Below are positions 48,206 through 56,420 of a DNA stretch of 59,128 nucleotides, one piece after another. The notes under the pieces are model-generated. The model saw nothing but the letters and a program-made list of their open reading frames with translations, ran no database searches and was not told where the DNA came from. The first letter of the stretch is position 1. The number at the start of each line of letters is the position of its first letter. Position numbers and translations under genes: made by a program. The DNA is from Bacteroidales bacterium UBA6244 (GTDB lineage Bacteria > Bacteroidota > Bacteroidia > Bacteroidales > F082), in contig DJVY01000207.1 of assembly GCA_002440885.1 (NCBI GenBank), forward strand, positions 1-59,128, given 5' to 3'.

Positions 48206-49360
48206 CTATTGAAAAAATTCCCTCATCCTGTCGAAATAACTTCTGTCACTCGCGGTAGGGTTGGGTTGAAAATTGGGAGAGGTTCTCATTTTTTCAAGAA
48301 ATTCTTTCTCTTCCTTGCTTACAGTCTTCGGAGTCCAGATGTTGATGTTTACGAGCAGATCGCCTTTTCCGTATCCGTTAACATCAGGAAGTCCTTTGCC
48401 TTTAAGGCGTAGCACTTTACCTCCTTGCGTTCCGACGGTGATGTTTATTCTGGCTTTGCTGTCGATGGTTGGAATGTCGACACTGGTTCCCAGCGTGGCA
48501 TCTGCGAAATTGATGAACAGGTCATACAGCAGGTTATTGCCATCACGCGTCAACTCGGGATGCTCTTTTTCCTCTATCAGCACGATCAAATCGCCTGGTA
48601 CGCCTCCGCGTGCCGCCGCATTGCCACGTCCGCCTACCGAAAGCTGCATGCCTTCGGCTACGCCTGCCGGGATTTTTATCGTTACTACTTCTTCTCCTTT
48701 TTCAATGCCGTTACCATGACAATGGGTACATTTGCTCGTGATAATCTCACCACTGCCGCCACATTGCGGACAGGTGCTGCTGGTTTGCATCTGTCCTAAA
48801 AAAGTGTTGGTAATTTGTGTTACCTGTCCGCGACCATGACAGGTAGGACAGGTGGTCGGGCTGCTTCCTTTTTCTGCTCCTGAACCTTTACAAACTGTAC
48901 ATTCAACGTATTTCGACAGTTTGATTTTTTTCTCTACGCCATGAGCAATCTCTTCTAATGAGAGTTTAACTTTTACGCGGAGATTTGATCCTCTGTTTAC
49001 ACGACGGCCACGACCTCCCTGACTGCTGAAACCGCCTCCGAATCCGCCACCGCCAAAGGCGCTGCCGAAAATATCTCCGAAATGACTGAAGATGTCGTCC
49101 ATCGACATATGTCCACCGCCAAATCCTCCACTGTTCCCAAGTCCGGCATGACCATATTGGTCGTAACGGGCTTTTTTGTCAGCGTTACTCAGGACTTCAT
49201 AAGCTTCGGCGGCCTCCTTAAAGGATTCCTCAGCTTGGGGATCACCGGGGTTCTTGTCGGGATGGTATTTTATGGCCATCTTGCGGTAGGCCTTTTTTAT
49301 CTCGTCGGCAGAAGCTCCCTTGTTTATTCCCAGAATATCGTAATAATCTCTTTTGCTCAT
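48206..49360 (-). CDS. dnaJ: Molecular chaperone DnaJ
   Basis: This 384-residue Hsp40 stimulates DnaK ATPase. The J domain (residues 1-70) includes the HPD motif in MAIKYHPDKNPG. A Gly/Phe-rich region follows (GNSGGFGGGHMSMDDIFSHF). Four CxxCxGxG zinc repeats come next: CTVCKGSG, CPTCHGRG, CPQCGGSG and CTHCHGNG. The C-terminal substrate-binding domains contain GEEVVTIKIPAGVAEGMQLS and LRLKGKGLPDVNG. The gene is 28 bases after grpE. dnaK is not in the window. Confidence 0.97.
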   Translation of the reverse strand: MSKRDYYDILGINKGASADEIKKAYRKMAIKYHPDKNPGDPQAEESFKEAAEAYEVLSNADKKARYDQYGHAGLGNSGGFGGGHMSMDDIFSHFGDIFGSAFGGGGFGGGFSSQGGRGRRVNRGSNLRVKVKLSLEEIAHGVEKKIKLSKYVECTVCKGSGAEKGSSPTTCPTCHGRGQVTQITNTFLGQMQTSSTCPQCGGSGEIITSKCTHCHGNGIEKGEEVVTIKIPAGVAEGMQLSVGGRGNAAARGGVPGDLIVLIEEKEHPELTRDGNNLLYDLFINFADATLGTSVDIPTIDSKARINITVGTQGGKVLRLKGKGLPDVNGYGKGDLLVNINIWTPKTVSKEEKEFLEKMRTSPNFQPNPTASDRSYFDRMREFFQ

Positions 49361-49388
49361 ATCATGCTCTCCCCCTAAACAGGTTGGT

Positions 49389-49994
49389 TTAACTGCCTAC
49401 AACTACTTTGGCAAATCTTATGATTTTTCCGTTGAGTAAATATCCTTTTTGTATTACATCTACCACTTTCCCTTTTTGGCTTTCGTCGGCTGCAGGGATG
49501 TTGGTAATGGCTTCATGAAAGTCGGTGTCGAAGTCCTTTCCCATTGCGTTCATGGGTTCTAACCCTTTCTGGGTAAGTAAGTTGAGTAGTTTGTTGTAAA
49601 TTAACTCTATGCCCTTAAGCGATTCTTCATTGTTTTGTCCGACCGAAAAACTTTTCATCGCCCTGTCGAAATCATCAAGAACGGGTAACAGTTCAGTAAT
49701 AATTTCCTGTGAGGCATTTTTCAGGAGTTCCAACCGTTCTTTCTGTGTTCTTTTTCTGTAATTATCGAACTCTGAATACAACCGCAGGTATTTGTCGTTG
49801 AGCTCCTGGTTTTTCTCTTCCAGTGCTTCTATTTCTTTTTCTGCTTTGTCTTTCTTGTGTTTACTGCCTTTTTTGACAGATGATTTCTTGTCTTCAGTTG
49901 CATGGTCATGCCCTTGCTCCTCCTGATTGGCGTTATCGGCCTCCTCAAACGACACATCGTCCATGTTGTTATCTTTTTCTTTGTCCATGGTCAA
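49389..49994 (-). CDS. grpE: Nucleotide exchange factor GrpE
   Basis: This 201-residue DnaK nucleotide-exchange factor has an acidic, Lys/Glu-rich N-terminal tail (residues 1-55). The long coiled coil follows (EALEEKNQELNDKYLRLYSE) and RKRTQKERLELLKNASQEII. The C-terminal beta domain has GKDFDTDFHEAITNIPA and the closing VVDVIQKGYLLNGKIIRFAK, the family signature. It is the first gene of a probable operon with dnaJ and an ABC transporter. No CIRCE element was seen upstream; a different perfect palindrome at 50089-50102 lies ~95 bases before the start. Confidence 0.96.
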   Translation of the reverse strand: MTMDKEKDNNMDDVSFEEADNANQEEQGHDHATEDKKSSVKKGSKHKKDKAEKEIEALEEKNQELNDKYLRLYSEFDNYRKRTQKERLELLKNASQEIITELLPVLDDFDRAMKSFSVGQNNEESLKGIELIYNKLLNLLTQKGLEPMNAMGKDFDTDFHEAITNIPAADESQKGKVVDVIQKGYLLNGKIIRFAKVVVGS

Positions 49995-50088
49995 ATTCAG
50001 TATTGATTAAAACTTATTGGTTAAATCTCATTGGCCTCAGCAAATAACTTGCCATACTACCAATGCAGCCAAATTGTCATAATAAGTC

Positions 50089-50102
50089 ATGACCCGGGTC
50101 AT
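50089..50102. promoter_or_regulatory. 14-bp perfect palindrome upstream of grpE
   Basis: ATGACCCGGGTCAT is fully self-complementary. It lies 95 bases upstream of the grpE ATG, in the 166-base gap after the kinase-1 gene. It could be an operator for the grpE-dnaJ-ABC operon or part of a termination structure for the kinase gene. No known regulator site is recognised. Confidence 0.5.
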
Positions 50103-50160
50103 CATGAGTCAGCTTTTATTAAATACTGAACCTGGTTGGCGATCGTTCGTAGGTGGTGAT

Positions 50161-50799
50161 CTACTCAGCCAGCCTGACCTGATAGCTTTTGTCGATCAGG
50201 ATGTCGGCTTTGCCTTTAATGCTTTGCACAGCCTTATGTTCCTGCTCGAGAACGCTCCAGCGGTATGGGTTGTCAGGTTCTTTACCGCGGTCGGTCTGGG
50301 CCTTTTTGGTTTCGTGGTAGGTGAGTTCTATAAAAACCCTCAGATCGGCTCCTTCGGTGTTGATGGCGTACAGACCATCGATAATCAGCATGTCAACTTT
50401 TTTGAAATCTGTTGAAAGCTGGTCTACCTGTTCAGTGACGAGATCCACGCAGGGCATCGTCGATTGACGGCTGTTTTTAAAGTCTTCAATTACCTGATAT
50501 ACCTTATCCCACCTGTATTCGTTGAGGCCGACAACATTTTCTATCCCATGCTTGGTACGCCATGCTGTGCGTTCCAGAGGAAGGGTGTTGTAAAAATTGT
50601 CGATGTGGATAGGTTTGGCAAAAACGCCCTCTTTGCGTAACGATTTCGCTATCACATGGGTAAGCTCAGATTTCCCCGATCCGGACTCCCCCGAGATGGC
50701 AACGATCATCTTGTCTTTTCTGCGTTTCATTATTTCATTTACAATGAACGCTGCGGCTTGTCTGTGTTTATCGGCAATTAGCAATACATCTTCCAACAT
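50161..50799 (-). CDS. P-loop kinase, uridine kinase-like (paralogue 1)
   Basis: This 212-residue protein has Walker A GESGSGKSE (residues 37-45). The segment IDNFYNTLPLERTAW (67-80) resembles the acceptor-binding D-x-F/Y-Y loop of uridine kinases. A Walker-B-like strand VDMLIIDGLYAI (135-146) has Asp-Gly where uridine kinases have Glu-Gly. The C-terminal half is beta/alpha, with FIELTYHETKKAQTDRGKE resembling the lid. The family is the Udk/PRK-type P-loop kinases, but the substrate is not evident. It follows a paralogue of the same length by 12 bases, in an operon with a beta-PGM/GH65 fusion, so a sugar-phosphate or nucleoside substrate linked to disaccharide metabolism is conceivable. Confidence 0.75.
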   Translation of the reverse strand: MLEDVLLIADKHRQAAAFIVNEIMKRRKDKMIVAISGESGSGKSELTHVIAKSLRKEGVFAKPIHIDNFYNTLPLERTAWRTKHGIENVVGLNEYRWDKVYQVIEDFKNSRQSTMPCVDLVTEQVDQLSTDFKKVDMLIIDGLYAINTEGADLRVFIELTYHETKKAQTDRGKEPDNPYRWSVLEQEHKAVQSIKGKADILIDKSYQVRLAE

Positions 50800-50811
50800 G
50801 GTTTATAAGTA

Positions 50812-51450
50812 TTATAGGTGAAAAATTTCGTTTGAGGTATTGAAGTCGATAAAGAAGTTGGCTTCTTTTTTAAGCTTTTGCACCACCAGTTGTTCGTGTT
50901 GCATTACCTGTATCCTAAAATCATCGGTAGCTTCGGTAGTTTCAAAAATATCCTGCTCCAGCGCTTCTTTGTAAGTAAGCTCGATGAATACTTTCAACTT
51001 CGATTCTTTGCATTTTATCGAGTACAAGCCTTTGATGATGAGCAGGTCTACTCCTGAAAAATCAGTTGTCAGCGTGTCCGTATAGTCGGTCATCAGGTCT
51101 ACCAGAGGCATAGTGGCTACTTTGCTTTGCTTAAAGTCTTCGATGTTGTGGTAGATGCGGTTCCAGTCGTATTCGTCCGGACCTATATGCTGCAAGCCAT
51201 GCTTTTGCCTCCACTCTTTTCGTTCCATGGGAGGAATTTTATAATAGTTGTCCAGATCCATGATTTTGGCTCTGATTCCGTGTTCTTTGAGTTGTTTAGC
51301 CAGCAGATAGGATACGGTACTTTTCCCTGTGCCCACTTCTCCGGTTACGGTAACAATGTATTTCGGCGTCTGTTCCTGGATGATCCTGTCGAAGATCAGT
51401 TTGGCTGCAGCCCTGTGTTTATCGGTGATCGTAATAACTTGATTTTGCAT
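50812..51450 (-). CDS. P-loop kinase, uridine kinase-like (paralogue 2)
   Basis: This 212-residue protein from the ATG at 51450 is collinear with the downstream paralogue over its whole length (DKHRAAAKLIFDRII against DKHRQAAAFIVNEIM near the start; DNYYKIPPMERKEW against DNFYNTLPLERTAW). The upstream ATG at 51468 would add six residues without counterpart, so I prefer 51450. Walker A is GEVGTGKST (37-45). The Walker-B-like strand reads VDLLIIKGLYSI, with Lys at the place of Asp141 in paralogue 1. That substitution could weaken Mg2+ coordination or catalysis, so this copy may be regulatory or have changed chemistry. It starts 21 bases after the GH65 fusion stop and is probably co-transcribed with it. 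Confidence 0.72.
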   Translation of the reverse strand: MQNQVITITDKHRAAAKLIFDRIIQEQTPKYIVTVTGEVGTGKSTVSYLLAKQLKEHGIRAKIMDLDNYYKIPPMERKEWRQKHGLQHIGPDEYDWNRIYHNIEDFKQSKVATMPLVDLMTDYTDTLTTDFSGVDLLIIKGLYSIKCKESKLKVFIELTYKEALEQDIFETTEATDDFRIQVMQHEQLVVQKLKKEANFFIDFNTSNEIFHL

Positions 51451-51471
51451 AATTTTCTGTTGATTCAAACA

Positions 51472-54400
51472 TCATTTGATGCTCATGAGGGTGGCGTTTT
51501 CAATAGTGAAAAACTCTTCGTCGTTGATGAATATTTTGGTGACTTTGTCGGCGGTAACCTGAATGGCTTCTCTCGAAATCTCGAACTGGTAACTAACACC
51601 TTTAAAGGTTAGTTTGAAAGCTATTTCGTGCCAATGAGCTGGTAAATTGGGATTTACTTTTAAGTGTTCTCCCCGCATGTCAATGCCGGCGAAGGTATTG
51701 AGGGCAATCATGATGGTTCCTGCCATAACACCAGCATGGATGCCTTCTGCGGTAGTTCCTCCCTGAATGTCAGCATAATCGGAGGTGAGGGCGGCCCGGT
51801 AAAGTGTTTCACTCAGGTCGTGATTGCCGATAACGCTGGCCAGTTGGGCATGCACAACCCTGCTCAGCGTTGACCCGTGTGAGGTGCGCTGAAAATAGTA
51901 GTGTAGATTTTTCTCCAGGTAGTCTTCGGGCAGCGTGTATCCCATCTCGGTAAGGATGTGGGTAACCTGGGCATGGTCGAGGTTGTAAAAGGTCATCAGT
52001 GTGTCGGCTTGCTTGGCAACTTTGTAGTCGTCTGCTGACTTTCCCTCTGCCTTAAGAAGCCTGTCCATACGGTAAATGTTTCCGTATTTGTTACGGTAAT
52101 AATTCCAGTCGAGTTCGTGTAAATCGAAATAGCCATCGTATTGAGCAATGATACCATTCTGGTCGATCACCAGATTTAACCGGTGTTTGATGTGGTTCCA
52201 TTTTTCCAACTCGCCCTCGTTCAAAAGTGTTTTAATCAGGGTTTTTCCTTTTCCGCTCTTTTTTAGCTTGTTGATGAGGGTTTCGGCAGTGTCTAACATC
52301 CATGAAGTCATGATGTTGGTGTAGGCGTTGTCTCTCAGTCCACCTTCAGCGGCTTCGGGATAGCTTTCGTGGAATTCATCCGGTCCCATTACCTTATCAA
52401 TGGAATACCTGTCAGTGGCGGCGTCATATTGGCTTTTACTAGCCCAGAATTTACAAATATCGATGAACATTTCAGCCCCATAGTCTTCCATAAATGACCA
52501 GTCGTTGGTGATATGGTAGTATTGCCATATATTAAAGGCGATGGCTAATGACACGTGGCGTTGCAGTGAGCTGTAGTCGTCGCCCCACTCTCCATTCAAT
52601 GGATTCAGGTGAACAACCTGTGTTTCTTCCCGGCCATCACTTCCGCTCTGCCACGGATACATTGCACCTTCATAGCCATATTCTTTGGCGTATTCACGGG
52701 CTTTCTGTAGTCTCCGGTAACGGTACATAAGCAGAGCTTTGGCCGTTTCCGGGAAATGGATATCGTAGAAAGGCAGGATGAAGAGCTCGTCCCAGAAGAT
52801 ATGTCCGCGGTATGCTTCTCCGTGGAGGCCACGGGCAGTTACGCTGGCATCGATATTTTTGTTGTGCAAAGAGGCCGATACCAGAAGGTGGTAGGTGTGC
52901 ATGCGTAACAGTTTCTGCGCCAGCCTGTCGCCACTTATCTGGATGTCCGACTGATCCCACAGATGTTGCCATGCAGCTGCACTTTGTTCCAGACTGTCAT
53001 CGAAGGAGGTCAACGAGTTCAGGTCTGCTTTTGCATTGGTCAACGGGTCGCCGTTGTCAATATGGGAGGCAAATATGGCGACTTGCTTTTCGAGAGAGAG
53101 GGTTTCTCCTGCATTCAGCTGATGGCTCACGAAGGTATATACAATGCCATCGTCGGTGGTGACTCCAAAATCAACCGGCTCCGGTAGGTCGTTTATGGCT
53201 ACACTAAGTTTAGCCGCTTCAGCAATGGCGATGTCCGACTGTGTGGTTTTCACCAGTAACCACGATGTATTTCCCTGACCTCCTGCTTCTATTGGCTGCA
53301 GATGTTGTTGGTTAAGGGCATTGTATCTTGTAACGCCTTCATTTTTCAATGTGCCATCAAGTGCAGAGGAAAAACTTATGACTCCGCTGTAGTTAACTGG
53401 TGTGACGCTATATCTGATGGCGGCCAGGTGTGGGTTGTGCATGCCTGCAAAGCGTTCACTTTTTATAAGGGTCTTTCTTTTTTCACTGTCTTCAGTAAGC
53501 AGTGTTCTGGTTAGCAGGCCTGTTTTGAAATCAAGCACCCTGTGTATGCTGAGCAGTTTAGCCTGATTAGGATCGAACCATGGTTCGTCATCAATTTTAA
53601 ATTTGATGGGGAGCCAGTTGGGTGCGTTTACAAAATCTTCGTTTTCAACATCACGGTTGGCAATGGGCGTGGTGAGCCGGTTATACAAGCCCGCGATGTA
53701 AGTTCCTGGGTAGTTGACAGATCCGGAAGAAGTTTCTTCCATTGCCCCACGTGTGCCGAAGTATCCATTACCAATGGTGAACAGGGCTTCTCTTGATTTT
53801 TCGTTTTTCGGGTCGTAGTCGTTGTAACTGAGCAGCCAGTTGTCTTTTCTTTTTCCATGCACAAACCAGTCGTTGAGTTCGTCGATGGTTATCTCTTCCA
53901 AATCATTCAATACGAGGTCGGCTCCATTAGCTTTGAGTGCTTCGTGGTTTTCTTCGCGAGCCAATCCCAGCACGAGGCCGAAATTTCCGTTTTTTCCGGC
54001 TTGAACGCCAGATACAGCATCTTCAACCACGATGGTCAGGTCGGGATCTACCCCCAGATTCTTGGCGGCAGTCAGAAAAATGTCGGGTTGAGGTTTCCCT
54101 TTGAGCCCAATGTCGGCCGACACCACTCCATCGACACGTGTTTCTACCAAATGATTAAGACCTGCTCTCGTCAGCACGGCTTCGCAGTTTTTACTCGATG
54201 AGGCCACGCCAATCCTGACCTTGTCTTTTTTAAGTTGCTCCATAAGGGCTACCGTGGCAGGGTACACTTCCACACCTTCGTTGGTCAGTACTTCGTTGAA
54301 AGCCTCGTTCTTGCGGTTACCCAACCCGCACACCGTTTCCATCGCGATGTCATCATCGGGATGGCCAAAAGGCAAGTCGATTTGACGTGATTCAAGGAAA

Positions 54401-54609
54401 GATTTCACTCCTTCGTAACGAGGTTTCCCATCCACGTAGGTGAGGTAGTCTTGTCCGGTAAATTCTTTGAAAGGCTCTTGATACACTTGTTCTCTGCCAA
54501 GCAGGTAGTGATCGAACATTTTTTTCCAGGCTCTGCTGTGTGTTAAAGCGGTTTTGGTGATGACCCCGTCAAGGTCGAAAATTACTGCTTCAAAATGGTT
54601 CTTTGCCAT
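51472..54609 (-). CDS. Beta-phosphoglucomutase / GH65 disaccharide phosphorylase fusion
   Basis: This 1045-residue bifunctional protein has a HAD-type beta-phosphoglucomutase at residues 1-250: FDLDGVITKTA with nucleophile Asp12 and Asp14, the RYEGVKSFLESRQI cap segment, GVASSSKNC, and VVEDAVSGVQAGKNG. Residues ~255-1045 are a GH65 phosphorylase: N-terminal beta-sandwich (IGNGYFGTRGAMEE), an (alpha/alpha)6 barrel with GHIFWDELFI, the proton-donor motif MGPDEFHESY (Glu745) and the phosphate-binding HGSTLS (911-916). GH65 phosphorylases turn trehalose, maltose, kojibiose or related sugars into beta-glucose 1-phosphate, which the mutase part converts to glucose 6-phosphate. The fusion would channel the intermediate. 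Substrate specificity cannot be fixed from the visible residues. It is between an SLC45-like transporter and two kinase genes. Confidence 0.92.
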   Translation of the reverse strand: MAKNHFEAVIFDLDGVITKTALTHSRAWKKMFDHYLLGREQVYQEPFKEFTGQDYLTYVDGKPRYEGVKSFLESRQIDLPFGHPDDDIAMETVCGLGNRKNEAFNEVLTNEGVEVYPATVALMEQLKKDKVRIGVASSSKNCEAVLTRAGLNHLVETRVDGVVSADIGLKGKPQPDIFLTAAKNLGVDPDLTIVVEDAVSGVQAGKNGNFGLVLGLAREENHEALKANGADLVLNDLEEITIDELNDWFVHGKRKDNWLLSYNDYDPKNEKSREALFTIGNGYFGTRGAMEETSSGSVNYPGTYIAGLYNRLTTPIANRDVENEDFVNAPNWLPIKFKIDDEPWFDPNQAKLLSIHRVLDFKTGLLTRTLLTEDSEKRKTLIKSERFAGMHNPHLAAIRYSVTPVNYSGVISFSSALDGTLKNEGVTRYNALNQQHLQPIEAGGQGNTSWLLVKTTQSDIAIAEAAKLSVAINDLPEPVDFGVTTDDGIVYTFVSHQLNAGETLSLEKQVAIFASHIDNGDPLTNAKADLNSLTSFDDSLEQSAAAWQHLWDQSDIQISGDRLAQKLLRMHTYHLLVSASLHNKNIDASVTARGLHGEAYRGHIFWDELFILPFYDIHFPETAKALLMYRYRRLQKAREYAKEYGYEGAMYPWQSGSDGREETQVVHLNPLNGEWGDDYSSLQRHVSLAIAFNIWQYYHITNDWSFMEDYGAEMFIDICKFWASKSQYDAATDRYSIDKVMGPDEFHESYPEAAEGGLRDNAYTNIMTSWMLDTAETLINKLKKSGKGKTLIKTLLNEGELEKWNHIKHRLNLVIDQNGIIAQYDGYFDLHELDWNYYRNKYGNIYRMDRLLKAEGKSADDYKVAKQADTLMTFYNLDHAQVTHILTEMGYTLPEDYLEKNLHYYFQRTSHGSTLSRVVHAQLASVIGNHDLSETLYRAALTSDYADIQGGTTAEGIHAGVMAGTIMIALNTFAGIDMRGEHLKVNPNLPAHWHEIAFKLTFKGVSYQFEISREAIQVTADKVTKIFINDEEFFTIENATLMSIK

Positions 54610-54691
54610 GGTTCTTATTGTTGTTATAGTGTTACAATCATGTTACTAGGGCTCACTTATGTGTGTAGCGTTGGTTTGAGGGGGCAAAGAT

Positions 54692-54703
54692 CGTATTAAT
54701 ACG
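54692..54703. promoter_or_regulatory. 12-bp perfect palindrome upstream of the GH65 fusion gene
   Basis: CGTATTAATACG is fully self-complementary and lies 83 bases before the GH65 start, in the 264-base gap after the transporter gene. A direct repeat TTCCGGCT occurs at 54706-54713 and 54766-54773, exactly 60 bases apart. A CAAAGATA (TATCTTTG on the minus strand) at 54750-54757 could be a -7 box. Together these suggest a regulated internal promoter, possibly with a LacI-type sugar regulator, but no regulator gene is present. Confidence 0.45.
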
Positions 54704-54873
54704 GATTCCGGCTACATACATACAGCTCATTCTTCCCTTGATTAGCTTTCAAAGATAAGTGTTTTTTCCGGCTGTGTTATTGCAAACGTGTGCAGATGTC
54801 GTGGCCATGTCTGCCTGATGCATGATTCTGTGTTCTGGCTGCTGTTGCAGGTGGAAATTAGCGACCTGACCTA

Positions 54874-56196
54874 TTAATGGTTTTCACCCGTTACTTGCTT
54901 TTTTTCGTCTAACTTGTCGTGAACGAAAAACGTGCTTGCCGCACCAAGTATCATCAACACGCCAGCCATTACAAGTGAGTATAGCGGGTCGCCTTTGAAC
55001 AAGTAAGTAAGGATGAAACCACCGAATACGCCATTCACTATCTGAGGAATGGTGATGGACATGTTGAACAGGCCCATAAAAACTCCCATCTTCTTAGGCG
55101 GTATGGAGTTGGCTAACATAGCGTAAGGCATGGCCAGAATGCTTCCCCATGCAATACCGATACCAATCATGGGAATGATGAGATAAGTGGGGTCGGTGAA
55201 TACCAAAAATGACAGGAAAGATACTCCACCAATGGTCAGCGCAAGTGCGTGGGTAGTCTTACGGCCGAGTCGTTTGGCCACTTTTGGTAACAGCAAAGCT
55301 ATCATCGCCGATACGCCGTTGTAGATGCCGAAAAGAATGCCTACCCAGTCGCCGGCTTCCTGATATCCGGCTGAGGTCGGGTCGATGGCGTCGTAGAAAT
55401 GCCTGGCTACGGCTGGAGTTGTGTAGACCCACATACTGAAAAGAGCAAACCATGAAAAAAATTGTACCAGCAGCAGCTGCCACATGGTTTTGGGGATTCT
55501 GAACTTTTCCGGAGGAGCGGTTTCATCATCTTCTTCTTTTTGATAGTATTCAGGGGGGTATTCGTTCGTGGTGGTTACCGTCCAGATGATAGAAGACACT
55601 AATACTGCCGCGCCAATGTAAAACGACCATATGACGTTTGGCGGAATCAGACCTGAGGCAGATTCGTTAGGCACTCCGAACCAGTTCCCCAGCATATAAG
55701 GAAGCCATGATCCCACTACCGCTCCAATGCCAATGAGAAGCGTTTGCACCGAAAACCCCAGTGTGTGTTGTTCTTCTGGAAGTTTGTCGGCCACCAGCGC
55801 TCTGAAAGGTTCCATGGAGATGTTGATGGAGGCATCCATGATCATTAACAAACCTCCCCCAATAAACATAGGTGCAATCCATGAGGCAAGATGCGGGGCG
55901 TTGGGCATGAGAATAAGCGCCATGCTGGTTAAAAAAGCACCAACCAGGAAATACGGCCGCCTGCGCCCGAATCGATTCCAGGTCTTGTCGCTCATGTATC
56001 CGATTATCGGCTGTACAATCATCCCCGTGAGCGGGGCTACAAGCCAAAACCAATTCAGGTGCTCTACATCAGCGCCAAAAGTCTGCAAGATGCGCGAAGC
56101 ATTGGCATTCTGTAAAGCAAAACCAAACTGAATGCCCAAAAATCCGAAACTCATGTTCCAGATCTGCCAAAAGGATAACCGGGGTTTTTTCATCAT
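54874..56196 (-). CDS. MFS transporter, SLC45-like (disaccharide permease)
   Basis: This 440-residue protein has 12 membrane helices. It begins with the SLC45/GPH-like segment IWNMSFGFLGIQFGFALQNA, continues NASRILQTFGADVEHLNWFW and PLTGMIVQPIIGYMSDKTWN, with RFGRRRPYFLVGAFL (GRRRPY loop motif). SLC45 family members carry sucrose, maltose or trehalose-type sugars with protons. In Bacteroidota they often sit next to GH65 and beta-phosphoglucomutase genes, as here. It should bring the disaccharide into the cytoplasm for phosphorolysis. No TonB or SusCD genes lie nearby. Confidence 0.9.
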   Translation of the reverse strand: MMKKPRLSFWQIWNMSFGFLGIQFGFALQNANASRILQTFGADVEHLNWFWLVAPLTGMIVQPIIGYMSDKTWNRFGRRRPYFLVGAFLTSMALILMPNAPHLASWIAPMFIGGGLLMIMDASINISMEPFRALVADKLPEEQHTLGFSVQTLLIGIGAVVGSWLPYMLGNWFGVPNESASGLIPPNVIWSFYIGAAVLVSSIIWTVTTTNEYPPEYYQKEEDDETAPPEKFRIPKTMWQLLLVQFFSWFALFSMWVYTTPAVARHFYDAIDPTSAGYQEAGDWVGILFGIYNGVSAMIALLLPKVAKRLGRKTTHALALTIGGVSFLSFLVFTDPTYLIIPMIGIGIAWGSILAMPYAMLANSIPPKKMGVFMGLFNMSITIPQIVNGVFGGFILTYLFKGDPLYSLVMAGVLMILGAASTFFVHDKLDEKKQVTGENH

Positions 56197-56360
56197 TATA
56201 CCAAGTCTTTTTTTGAAGCCCCGAAGATAGAAAAACTAACCAGATTGACAACCAAGTCCTGGCATTTTTTTATGTGTAATGAATTCGAATCGGATTTTGT
56301 CGGGGGACCGTGGCTTGATTCAGCACTGTTATTGGGTAGTTTTTTAAAATCTGATTCAGA

Positions 56361-56392
56361 AAAAAAAGGCCATCCCGATTTGGGACAGCCTT
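56361..56392 (-). terminator. Rho-independent terminator of rpsA
   Basis: On the minus strand, AAGGCTGTCCC pairs with GGGATGGCCTT (5-bp and 4-bp stems with a 2x2 internal loop and a 5-base loop), followed by eight T. It lies 29 bases after the rpsA stop. Confidence 0.75.
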
Positions 56393-56420
56393 CTTATACA
56401 GGTTCAAAAAAATCAGCTGA

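Noticed and set aside
49995..50160. CIRCE/HrcA operator before grpE
   Set aside because: No TTAGCACTC-N9-GAGTGCTAA-like inverted repeat is present.
52694..53187. Several 70-116-codon frames on either strand within the GH65 gene
   Set aside because: They follow from the codon pattern of the 1045-codon gene and have no domain or start signal.
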